From Mustela lutreola (lineage: Eukaryota > Chordata > Mammalia > Carnivora > Mustelidae): a DNA stretch of 64,000 nucleotides. Made by a program: the position numbers and the translations under genes. The stretch covers positions 74,623,910-74,687,909 of the forward strand of contig NC_081303.1 of the NCBI RefSeq assembly GCF_030435805.1. The letters run 5' to 3'. The notes beneath the pieces are model-generated. The model was given only the letters and a program-made list of their open reading frames with translations. It did no database searches and was not told the DNA's origin. The first letter of the stretch is position 1, and the number at the start of each line of letters is the position of its first letter. This document shows, in pieces, positions 37,571 through 50,739 of this stretch.

Positions 37571-38306
37571 GGCCCTACCATGCCCGCCCGCCCCCGGGTG
37601 CCCGATCCCGGCTGCGGCTGCGAACCCCCGGCTTAATGCAGGAGCCCGTGGGGGTGTGCGGAGGGGTGGGGGTGAGATGTCACTGCGCATGCTCCAGGGA
37701 CAGCCTCGCACAGCGCCCGTCGAGGTAGGAGGTGGGAAATAGTTCTCCCCACGTGGTTTTAGGAAGACGGTGGGGGGTGGGTGGGTAACAGGGAACGGTA
37801 TGGGGGGAGCCATTTCTAATGTGCGCATCCTTCATTGGCTCCCTAGTCTTCCTGCGATGAAACCGGAGGATAGTTTCGGAGAAAGATGGGCTCCAGAATG
37901 CGAGGACTAGGTTTTGGCTTGGGCAAGAGTCCACGGGAGATGCGAGGCAGGGCTCATGCGGGAGGGACGTGTGAGGGGCGGGCACTAGAGATGACACGTA
38001 CGGCGAAGGAGACAGGGCTGGGCTAGAGGCAACGGGCCGTGGGCCCAGCGGCTTGCGCGGAGGGCAGCAGACGCTCGGGGAGCGGGGAAGGGCAGGGGAC
38101 CAGGGCGGTGGCCAAGGCCGCTCTCGGACGCAGTGTCTCCTCCCTGCCGGCAGGGGCCGCTGCGGCCAGGCGCCTAGAGGGCGCGCGAGCAGCCCCGGGG
38201 GCAGCGAGTCCGCGAGTGGGGCTGACGCGTGCGCACGGCCGACCGCCCCGGTTCGGTTCCCCTGTTTCTGGGCCTGCGGCGCCGACTGGGCCGGGGGCAG
38301 CACGCG
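37571..38306. promoter_or_regulatory. Divergent TRIM46/KRTCAP2 promoter interval
   Basis: 736 bp separate the two start codons. The KRTCAP2 side (from about 38000) is CpG-rich; the TRIM46 side is less so. No TATA box was seen. Shared promoter activity is inferred from spacing. Confidence 0.55.
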
Positions 38307-41103
<2,797 letters not shown>

Positions 41104-41115
41104 CCCTGAATGTCC

Positions 41116-41121
41116 AATAAA
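41116..41121 (+). terminator. KRTCAP2 polyadenylation signal (AATAAA)
   Basis: Canonical hexamer 12 bp after the stop codon, giving a very short 3' UTR. Confidence 0.85.
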
Positions 41122-44100
41122 CTTGATCTTTGTAGCCCCGGGAGTTGCGATGTGCTGTGGCGTCTTCTGCCCAGGCCTGCAGGGGTGTGCTGAAGGTTGT
41201 GGCAGTCGGATACCTGCTGGTTTCAGACCTCGGGGATTGGGGGGCTTGCCTTCCTCCTAGGTTCATTTCTAGTAGATGTTTAGGGACGGCTGTCGGTGCC
41301 ATGAGTGTGAAAGTCTCCAGGTGGAGGAAAAGCGCGTGGGTGACCTGCCGTCTTGACCTTTCAGAAAAGGGGTCGAGGCTGTAGTGCAGGAAGCCCTCCC
41401 TTCCCATCAGAGGGGAGTAGATCCTGGAGCAGAAGAACTGTCACCCCTGCAGCTCCCCCCAGGAGTTCCTTTACACCTCTGGGGCCTCGTTACTCTGACT
41501 TCCCACCCGAAGCAGACAAGCCTCCTGCCCCTTCTGCTCCAAGGCCTTGCGGGGCCAGGGGAGTGCCTACTGATGTTGCCCTCCTGGACCCATCCGTCAC
41601 CTCCAGCACAAACAGATGGTTGTGTTTTGAAAGACTCCAAGGTTGATCACTGCCCCCTCTTTGTTCAGGTGCCTCCATTTCTCTTCTCTGTCTTGTAGCC
41701 AAGAGATCAGAGACTTGCTGCACTTTAGCAAAGCGTATAAAATGATAGGGACCGAGCCATCAGCCCAGGAGCCAACCATGACGGGAATAAGGACGTGGCT
41801 TCTCAGGGCCGGCTCTGTGCTCTGCCCTGAGGGGCGCCTCTCCGCCCAGAGTGCCTGTCCTCTGAGGCCACGGTGCAGTGTCTCCCCTGCTGGATGACAT
41901 GGGCTTCAGTGTCCACAGCTTGGTGTCCTGCACAGTGCTTGGCCGTGGGTAGTGAAGACGTGGGTTGGTTGGCAGAAGCTGCCCTTCTGGCAAGAAAACA
42001 CTGTAAATGAGATGTGTCTGAGTAGGGATGGAGTCCCAGGGGAGGCCAAGCAGTGAGTGGAGGGGTCCTGGGCAGGGATTAGAGCCCGCCCTCTAAGGAG
42101 AGGTCACCCCACCCTCGCCTCGCTCCTCAGTCCCTAGCTTGGGGGAGTGGCATGCAGTGTGCCCAGGGTTCCTGCAGAGGGCGCTGTGAGCTCGCACCTG
42201 CCGGTCAAGCCTGCCCCGAGGGCAGGGGAAGATTGCGGCTGGGTCCCCGGGTTCTGGCCCAAGTCTGTCCAGCCTCCCAGGCAGGCCCTGAAGCACTGGC
42301 GTTTTGGAGGCTGGAGTCTGGTGGCCATCAGACTGATGGCTCCTGAAGCACGTGTCCCTGGGAGCGGAGGCAAAGAGCATTCAAGGGCCAGCAGAGCCTC
42401 CATGCAAGGGAATGGCGGCTCTAGGCTCTTAACTGACCTGTGATGGTTAGGGGGTTGTGGTATGTGGTACCTTCTTGGGGAGGACGACAGGTTGTCAAAA
42501 ACAGACCCTGGATCTACGGGGAAGCTGAGTTGGTTCTAGGGCGCCCTCTGTCAAACCCTGACGTCCGCCTAATGGGTGGGAGCTGTGGGCAGAGGGCCAG
42601 ATCCCAGCCAAGGGAACATAGACATGGGGGGGGGGGTCTGGCCACCTGAGGGCGCCCTGACTCCTAGATGAGAGTTTGGGTATAGGGCCAGGCTCAGGAA
42701 GGGTGGGGAAGAGTCGGAGAGCAGGGCCAGGAACATGCCAAGTGATTGGGGCACCTGCTGCCACCCACTGTGTAGGCACCAGGGCTAAGTGGCTCAGGGA
42801 TAATGACCCCCTTCAGCGAACAGGTGCATTTACAAGGCCGATTGGGGACAGCCTCAGCCCTCCGCCCAGCCTATCTTGGGGTGCCTAGTTGTAGGTTGCA
42901 GGCTTAACCTATCAATTAACCCTGACAGGGGTATCCTACCCACTAATAAGCATCATTAAGTAAGGGGGCGTGAGGTCGTCATGGCTTCTGGAGGCCTGAA
43001 GGTGGGAAGGGCAAGGCGCTAACCTCTGGCCCCTGCTCTCCTGGGCTCCACTCCTCCCTGGTGGCTGCTGGCCCAGGGGACAGGGAAGCAGCAGTTCCCT
43101 GGAGGACGGGGGAAGCCAGATGCTTCCTCCTGCTCCCTCACACGTGGCCCTGACACCCGCCCGCCCGCCAGCACCGCCACCAGCTCCGGAAACAGGAGTA
43201 AATAATGCAGTGGGACGGAGCCTTGGGTGTGTGGGGAGCCCTGTGGGGCGACCACTCCGGCTGCTCCTGCCGCGGAGGCCCAGGGCTGGGGGCCGGAGGT
43301 GGTGCCACCAGAGAGAAGGGCAGTGGGCAGGGGAGCTAAGAGAGCTCCCTAATCCCTGGCAGAGGCTGGACCCCTTCTGGACTGGCACTGGAGTGACGGG
43401 ACACCGCAGGGTCGGAAGGGGGTGGGGGCGCCCTGGACAGGCGGGAGCGACAGAGTCCGCGCCAGGCCTTGGCTCCAGCCCTTTCCGGCTCTTATTGTCC
43501 TTGGTGAGAACAGGACCCAGTCTGGTTCCCACTGCCCGGCCTCCCAGCTCTGCTCCCCAGGGGCTCGGGAAGGATGTTGGGAAACAAGAGAGAGCCAGAG
43601 ACTCAGAGACACAGAGATGCTGAGAGACGCAGAGACAGATACAAAGGGGAAAGGTTCAGTCAAAAGCCAGCACTGAAGTTCTTTGTGAGCTGCGAAGGCC
43701 CTGGGCGCTGTGGGAACCACAGAAGAATGGGAAGCCAGCCGGAGGCCCTGCCCCCTCAGGGGCCTCCCGGAGGGCCTGCCCTGACACTCCTTCTGGACTT
43801 AGGGTCGGTCTCCGAGCCGCCTCTTAGGTGGACAATGGCCGGAACCCAGGTACGGGCGCCAGTGGCGGCACTGAACTGTTGGGCTTCAGGGAGCTTGCTT
43901 TGCCTCTCCCAGCAGAGTGGAAGTTCCCCGGGGGCAGGCCAGGACCCTGCTCCCTAACCTTGCCTCCCCAGGCCCCTGGGGCTGCGAGCAAGCCGGCCAC
44001 TCAGAGCTTGTGCAGAGTATTTGCTCTGGTTCCTAGAGAGACAGGGAGGGAGGCCCCTGGTGGCCCCGGACGGAGGCCCTGACCTCACCTGCAGGGACAG

Positions 44101-44419
44101 CCAGAGGCTGGCAGGACGTGCCCCAGGCCCTCCCCCAGCCCCTTCCCAGGTAGTCTCCTCTCCCCTGCCCCCTCCGCTCAGCCCCCTCTGCCCTGTCCCT
44201 CCCCCCAGCCTTTGCAACCCAGTGCTGGGGGTGGGGCAGGCACCCTGCCCTCCAACCTAGTCTCCTACCTGGGCCCACACAGCTGCCTCTGGCACACGGT
44301 CCTGGTGGCTGGTGAGGCTCCAGATAAGCCTCAAGATGAGCAATGGAAACACACGTTTGAAGTGTTTACGTTTAACGAACGAGTGCTTCTACTTTTTTTT
44401 TAACTTTTGGTTTTCTGTT
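41122..44419. other. Gene-poor spacer, first part
   Basis: Unique sequence with scattered short open frames and no recognisable exon pair, RNA gene or domain. Three CTCF-like GGGCGC words lie at 42171-42185, 42536-42551 and 42642-42656. A purine-rich AGAGACAGAGA-like stretch lies at 43580-43640. Confidence 0.5.
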
Positions 44420-44618
44420 TATTTTTTAAAAATTTTATTTATTTGTCAGAGAGGGAGAGAGCGAGAGCGTGAGCCGAGCAAGAGCAGGGGGAGCGGCCGA
44501 GGGAGAGGCCGGCTCCCCCCGCCCAGCAGGGAACGCGTGCGGCCTGGATTCTGGGACCCTGGAATCATGACCTGAGCTAACGGCAGACGCTTCACTGACT
44601 GAGCCACCCAGACGTCCC
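44420..44618 (-). repeat. Carnivore SINE
   Basis: SINEC element with T-rich plus-strand left end, a GAGAGGGAGAGAGCGAGAGC purine tract and a tRNA head ending GAGCCACCCAGACGTCCC. Moderately diverged. Confidence 0.85.
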
Positions 44619-45642
44619 AAATGAACGCTTTCTGACACAAAATGACAATATCCTACAATCACGCCAGCAACGAGATTATTACGGGATTTTTAGAAAGTTT
44701 TCCTTCACAGGGAGCTGCAGGCTCTCTTCTTACAATGTAAGGTCCTGTGATCATGGGCGTCTCAGGTTCATGTGACTCTGTCTGTATCTATTTGGAGATT
44801 CCGAAACAGCAGGTTGGGTCCCATCTGGGGGCTCCTTCTGTCCCGTCAGAGGGCTGTGGTATGCTGGGCACAGGCGGAGAGAACAGGCCTCAGACCAATG
44901 GCCTCCGGGTGTGAGGAGCTCTTCTCTGAAAACAGCCCTGCCCTCAGGCTGGAAGAGCAGGGGGCCCCTGCCCATTTTAGGGTGAACCTGCACTGCAGGA
45001 GTGGGGGGGCAGGAAGCCCCCCTGCCCCTCTACTGGGCTTTGCTGGGCCCCGGGGCTGCTGGGGCTGACCTCAGGCTGCTCCATGGGGCGTTCGTAGGAC
45101 CGAGGCGCGTGCGCCGGTGTGTGAGGGTCTAGGGGTCGCCCACCCCGAGCCCCTCGTCTTCCTGCCTAGCCTCCAGCCCCCATTTCCGGCCTCTGTGAAG
45201 AGTTCCAGGTTCCAGACAGGACTCCGGATGGTGGGACTTGGGGCTTGAACTCGGAATGACCTGCCTTCTGGGTTTGTCTTTGAACGCTTAGCCAGTGGAG
45301 GTCCTACAGCAAGCCGGGTGAGCTCAGACTGAACCCTGACCTGAGCGAGTTCAGTTCCCTCACTGCCATGTGGATGGCGAGCACCAGCAGCAAAGAAGGT
45401 CAGGCCTGGGAGCAAAGACTGAGCGGTGCCAGCCACCGGCCCGCCGGGTGTCGGACAAGCGTTCCCACGAGGACGTACCCCTGCCCCACACAGCAGATGA
45501 CCTTCAGACTTGCCCCCCAGCCCTGGTGCTGCCCTGGGTCTCCAGTCTGTAGGGTGCCTGGAGGCGTCCGTGCTCACCCCTGCGGCCTGGCCTTCTGACC
45601 CCTGCTTCCCACTAAGGTCAGGAGGAAGTCAAGGGTTTTGGT

Positions 45643-45814
45643 TCTTTTTTTAAAGATTGTCTTTATCTATTTGAGAGAGGGAGAGAGAGAGAGTCTGGAG
45701 CAGAAGCAGCCCTGAGCGTGGAGCCCAACAAGGGTCTTGATCCCATGACCCTGAGATCACGGTCTGAGCCAAAACCAAGAGCCAGAGCCTCCACCGACTG
45801 AGCCCCCGGGCACC
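45643..45814 (-). repeat. Carnivore SINE, first of a serial pair
   Basis: Diverged SINEC flanked by GGAAGTCAAG at 45624-45633 and 45817-45826. The right-hand duplicate became the target of the next insertion. Confidence 0.85.
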
Positions 45815-45828
45815 TTGGAAGTCAAGTG

Positions 45829-46029
45829 TTTTTTTTTTTTTTTTTAAAGATTTTATTCACTCATTGGACAGAGAGATCACAAGTAGGCAGAGAGGCAGGC
45901 AGAGAGAGAGGAGGAAGCAGGCTCCCCGCTGAGCAGAGACCCCCCGATGCGGGGCTCGATCTCAGCACCCTGGGATCATGACCTGAGCCGAAGGCAGAGG
46001 CCCAACCCACTGAGCCACACAGGCGCCCC
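45829..46029 (-). repeat. Carnivore SINE, second of a serial pair
   Basis: Younger-looking SINEC with a long poly-T left end, inserted at GGAAGTCAAG (45817-45826) and duplicating it again at 46032-46041. Confidence 0.9.
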
Positions 46030-46079
46030 ATGGAAGTCAAGTTTTGACAGAGTGAGACCCTGTGGGCTTTGGATTTGCC

Positions 46080-46180
46080 AGTCACTGCAATTGCACGAGC
46101 CGGTTCCTTAAAATAAATCTCTTTCTGCGTAGCATTACGTCCATCCATGAGCTCTGTTTCTCCAGGGAGCCCTGACAGAC
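46080..46180 (+). repeat. Possible MLT1-type LTR fragment (ERVL-MaLR)
   Basis: CCTTAAAATAAATCTCTTTC followed by GCTCTGTTTCTCCAGGGAGC and CCTGACAGACA resembles the 3' end of an MLT1 solo LTR, an ancient mammalian endogenous-retrovirus-like family. Only a short, heavily decayed piece remains. Likely age is before the carnivore radiation. Confidence 0.4.
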
Positions 46181-46252
46181 ATACCATTTTCGTGAAATGA
46201 CCTGCGGGAAGGTGAAGAAGAAGTTAAATAAGCTGCTCAAGATCATGATGAA

Positions 46253-46387
46253 GGCGTGTCTGGCTGGCTCAATTAGGAGACTGTGTGACCCTTGATCTTG
46301 GGGTTGTGGGTTCAAGCCCCACATTGGGTGTAGAGATTATCTGAAAGTTAAAAAAAAAAGAAAAGAAAAGAAAAGAAAAGAAAAAAC
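46253..46387 (+). repeat. Older carnivore SINE with (AAAAG)n tail
   Basis: Plus-strand tRNA head GGCGTGTCTGGCTGGCTCAA, body ending GGGTTCAAGCCCCACATTGG, and a tail of A with repeated AAAAG units. The same older subfamily as the copy near position 400. Confidence 0.8.
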
Positions 46388-46389
46388 AA

Positions 46390-48000
46390 TTTGCTACGTG
46401 AAGGAAGGGCTGCGGCTGAACTTCAGACCCGAGGGTGCCCGCCAAGTTTCTTGAGCCAGTGTGGCCGGGGAACGGCCCAGCCCCCGGCCCCGCTCCCCGC
46501 CACGTCTTATGCTCGCCCATCCCAGCTTGGCCTCCACCGCTCCCGGTGCCCTGGCCGCGCTGTGTGCACGGCGCCCTCCGTCCCCCTCTGCCCCTTACCT
46601 GGCTCTCCTTCCCCTCCTAACGCCACTCATTACTTGGCACATTAAATACTGATCTGTTTGTCTGTCTGCCACCACTTACTTCACCGAAGCAGGAAACCTA
46701 TCGGTTTTCACCGAATGCTTCACTGAAAGCGGGTGGTTTGCCTGGTCTGTTCCCCGGAACACGGCTCCAGGGAGGACAGGTGCTTGGCACACGTGTGTTA
46801 AATAGACTCAGGGCTCCTCGAGCAGCACACCACCATCAGGCCACATTGTGAGCTCTTCCCGGGACCTCACCTTTCCCCCTGCATCCGTTCCAAACGGGCC
46901 CCAATCCAGAATCAGCCAGTCAGTCTCTCTGCAGCCAGGCCTCTGACAGGGGCCCTCCTCCCTCAGGCTAGCATCTCCTCCAGCTCACCTCTGGGAAGCC
47001 CTGACTCACGCAGCCCCTCCGCCCCACCCAAGCAGTAGCGCCATCTCCGATCTCCTCTGACCCCTCCAGCCTGGCTATAACGTGGGGAGTGTCCCTGCTA
47101 ATTACACGGGTGTCTGTCCTGTTGCCTCTGCGGAGCTATGGGAGCCCTTGGGACAGGGTTGGAAGCCACGCAGCCTGACTCACTGGGGCCTCCCCCAAGG
47201 ACTCAGTAATCAGCTTGGCCCTTGTGGGTGCCCAGAACGCTCAACTGCCTTCCCCCAGACACTCAGGCACACATGGGGGTTACACACTCTTCTAGGGCTG
47301 AAGGCGCCCGACCTCAGGGACCAACACCCCGACCCACAACACACATCCTTTCAAGGGGCTCTAGCAGCCCGCCCCAGCCTGCCTTTCCAGCCCCATCGCC
47401 TGCCACTCCCTCTCAAAGCGTCTTTGTCCAAGAGACAGGCACAGAGAATTACACCCCGCATCTGGGCTTCGTTCAGGTTCTCTGGGCCATGCGTGCCCTC
47501 CCAACCTGAGCAACCCTTGCTCATCTTTCCAGTATCAGCTGGGGCTTCTGGGCCTCTGTGAAGTCAGCCCTCCTCTGTATGGGTCTCATTTTGCATAGCT
47601 CCCCACCCAGTAGACTGTGGGATAAGGGCTCCCACATTGGGAGCATGTCTTTCTCTTACCAAAGCTAACAAAAGCCGAAAACCCACACAAATGAGCTGAG
47701 CCATCCACAGGAGTAACTTACCTCCGAAGAAGGAAGGGAGGCTGGGAGGGGCGCCCTCAGCCGCGACAGGGGCAACTCCCATCGCAGACTCCCCGCGCTC
47801 GCACTGTCGCCAGCATCCTACACATCAGCTCCTTCCCTCTCCGGGGCAGCCCCAGGAGGGAGGACAGCTATGGGCTCCACTATTTAGGCGGAAAAACTGA
47901 GGCTCAGGTTCATATAGCTAAGGAAAAGACAGAGCAGAACCCAGCCTCAGGACAACCAGACTCGAAACCCCCCAAGCCCCAAAATATATACATGTATGTA
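46390..48000. other. Gene-poor spacer, middle part
   Basis: Contains probable L2 remnants (about 46500-46800 and 47470-47560) and an MIR-like core near 47860-47935 (AAAACTGAGGCTCAGG). No gene-like exon was found; the longest open frame (47082-47561) resembles nothing I know. Confidence 0.45.
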
Positions 48001-48130
48001 TTTTTTTTTTTAATAGGCTCCACGCCCGACACGGAGCCCAGTTTGGGGCTTGAATTCATGATACTGAGATCAGGAACTGAGTCGAGATCAAGCGTCGGAC
48101 GCGTAACCAACTGAGCCCCCCAGGCACCCC
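48001..48130 (-). repeat. Older carnivore SINE
   Basis: Minus-strand SINEC with poly-T plus-strand left end, AGGCTCCACGCCCGACACGG and a head ending CTGAGCCCCCCAGGCACCCC. Confidence 0.8.
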
Positions 48131-48761
48131 TAAAAGCACAAACTTTTATCTACTGAGCCACAGTGCCTCTCATATGCTACTATAATCACATGTAGCATGT
48201 CCTATGGCTCCAGAAGAGGGACGGTCTGCAAAAAGACTGAAGAGGAAGGATTTGGATGGTAAGAATCCGCCAGCTTCTGCTGAGCACTGTCCAAGGCCAA
48301 GGGCGCTGTGTGCAACAGGTGGGAGTCTCCGGAGTAGTTCGAGTTCCTGGGACCAGGAAAGCTGGGCCGGTCTCCCTGGAGACCATGAGATGGGAACCTG
48401 TCCTTCCTTCTGTCCCTTCGGCTTTACTTTTAGAGAAGCGTTGTTAGGTTTCTCACACTGTGCTGGCTCCTAGAGCCACACTGTCCCTGGGCGAGCCGTG
48501 CAGGGAAGAAAAACTGATCATCACGCTTAGTGCCAGCTGTGGAAAGAGCCCGGGTGCTCAGAGGAGGAAGATGGTGGCCAACCCTGCAACCTTGAAGGAC
48601 ATGAAGCTTGAGTGGAACACAGAGAAATAGGGACCCATATTTTCTTGTGGCATATTTATGGTCTCACTTTTCACATTTTGTGTGTGTGTATGTTTAATGC
48701 ACTGGGAATTTATTTTGGGATAAGGTGTGAGATTAAAATCTAACTTTCTTTTTCTTTCTCG

Positions 48762-48956
48762 TTTTAAAAAATATGTTATTTATTTATTTGACAGAGATCA
48801 CAAGTGGGCAGAGAAGCAGGCAGAGAGGGGAAAGCCGGCTCCCTGCTGAGCAGAGAGCCCGATGTGGGGCTCGATGTGGGGCTCAATCCCAGGACCCTGA
48901 GATCATGACCTGAGCTGAAGGCAGAGGCTTAACCCACTGAGCCACCCAGGAGCCCC
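48762..48956 (-). repeat. Carnivore SINE with a 12-bp internal duplication
   Basis: SINEC in which GATGTGGGGCTC is repeated twice in tandem within the body. Otherwise full length, head ending GAGCCACCCAGGAGCCCC. Confidence 0.85.
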
Positions 48957-49349
48957 TGCAAATGGTTTTAAATCCTTAGTCTTCCCTCACTTGCTAGAGC
49001 TGCCATCTCTATTATATGCAAATTGGTACGTTTTCAAAAATCTATTTCTTCCCTTTTTACTGTGATGCACTGATCTAGGGAGAGAAGCAATATACTGGGG
49101 TGGCAGAGTCGGCAAGCTCAGAGGTCACATTATGTGGGTTTTGTGTCATGGTCTCATTTGTGACATGGAGATACAGTCCCCACTCTATATGGGGCTGTGA
49201 AGACTGAATGCATGACAGCACTTAGCGAATGTCAGTTGCAGTGATGACCCCTCTCTGCCCCCTCCTAGACCAGGAACCAGGAGGTTGAAACCACTAAGCC
49301 CCAAGCCTCGAGAAGGATGGCATGGTTCTTCTTAATATCTGCCAGACCT

Positions 49350-49540
49350 GGGACGCCTGGGTGGCTCAGTGGGTTAAAGCCTCTGCCTTCGGCTCAGGTC
49401 GTGATCCCAGGGTCCTGGGATCGAGTCCCGCATCGGGCTCTCTGCTTGGCAGGGAGCCTGCTTCCTCCTCTCTCTGCCTGCCTCTCTGCCTCCTTGTGAT
49501 TTCTGTCTATCAAATAAATAAATAAATCTTTAAAAAAAAA
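49350..49540 (+). repeat. Young carnivore SINE with 15-bp target-site duplication
   Basis: Nearly consensus copy: head GACGCCTGGGTGGCTCAGTG, the GGTTAAAGCCTCTGCCTTCG form, an AAATAAATAAATAAATCTTT end and an A tail. It is flanked by ATATCTGCCAGACCT at 49335-49349 and 49541-49555. It landed inside or beside an old MIR. This copy gives the best indication of lineage. Confidence 0.93.
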
Positions 49541-49552
49541 ATATCTGCCAGA

Positions 49553-49710
49553 CCTTGGGCAAGTTATCATTCACCATCTGTCTGTTTTAGCTTCCTCACT
49601 TATATATGGTGATAGAAATGATCTACTACAACATTCTGTGAAAATTAAACACGACAATGTCCCATAGGGCACAACATATCATAGCCCTTCAATGAATGTT
49701 TATTTTTCCG
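49553..49710 (+). repeat. MIR SINE fragment
   Basis: CCTTGGGCAAGTTATCATTC, TTAGCTTCCTCACTTATATA and the closing TTCAATGAATGTTTAT follow the MIR consensus order. It continues upstream of the young SINE insertion. Confidence 0.55.
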
Positions 49711-50004
49711 ATTATTATTATAATGCTGTAATTTAGTATCTGTCTTTATGTGTTGTAGGGCGAACCCCTCCTCATTATCTTTCCCCAAAAACTGTTCTTG
49801 GGAGTGGCATTCTTTCTGGGCAGGTCTACTGGGGATGGACAAACAGAATTTCTGCATCTACAGAGCTGACAACTCGCTGCTGAACGGCTCTGGAAGGGAT
49901 TATGACCAGGGAGGTCTTGAGTGAAGAACCAGGAGCGTTTCAGATGGAAAGGGAAGTGGGTGGAGGGGGGGCTTTGAAGTTCATATAGCAAAAAATATAC
50001 ATAT

Positions 50005-50187
50005 TTTTAAGATTTTATTTACTTTTTTGACAGAGAAAGCACACAAACAAGGGGAGCTGCAGACAGAGGGAGAGGTGAGGATGAGGGACTCCAACGTGGG
50101 GCTCGGTCCCAGCACCCTGAGATCATGACCTCAGCGGAAGGCAGACCCTTAGCAGATGCTCAATCAACCGAGACACTCAGGTGCCCC
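50005..50187 (-). repeat. Carnivore SINE
   Basis: Diverged SINEC with AAGATTTTATTTACTTTTTT at the plus-strand left and a head ending GAGACACTCAGGTGCCCC. Confidence 0.85.
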
Positions 50188-50220
50188 CCTCATAACAAAA
50201 AAGAATTTTAATCTGAAAGG

Positions 50221-50416
50221 TTTTTTTTTTTTTTTAATTTTATTTATTTATTCGACAGTCAGAGATCACAAGTAGGCAGAGAGGCAGGCAGAGAGAGAGG
50301 AGGAAGCAGGCTCCCTGCTGAGCAGAGAGCCTGATGCGGGGCTGGATCCCAGGACCCTGAGATCATGAGCTGAGCTGAAGGCAGAGGCTTAACCCACTGA
50401 GCCACCCAGGCGCCCC
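50221..50416 (-). repeat. Carnivore SINE
   Basis: Well-conserved SINEC, poly-T left end, head ending CTGAGCCACCCAGGCGCCCC on the plus strand. It is the last repeat before the DPM3 CpG island. Confidence 0.9.
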
Positions 50417-50739
50417 TTATAGCAAGTTTTTATAAAGCTTTTTGTCCTTTTTCTTTAACAGAATTTGCATAGTGTAAAAAGCAAACTCGTTTTCCAAAGG
50501 CACTTAATGCAAAACCCGGGCCCCTGTTCTCCAGTTCTCCTGGGCACTGCTCCGTAAGCCCCGCCCCGGGTTCCGGGCGGCCTCCCCGGTGCACATCATA
50601 TTTCTCGGTCAAGTGCTCGTCCGTTTATTTCCTCTTCCATTTTAGACATAAGTGACCGCCTGCCATGGAAGGCGAGGTTATGGGTTTCTTTACCGGTGAC
50701 CCCCTCATACCTTCCCCTCCCCCACCCACCCGAGCTCCC

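Noticed and set aside
48204-48473. Possible retrogene starting MAPEEGRSAKRLKRK
   Set aside because: The first 15 residues look like a charged nuclear-protein start, but the rest is featureless, no poly(A) tail or target duplication is seen, and I recognise no parent gene.
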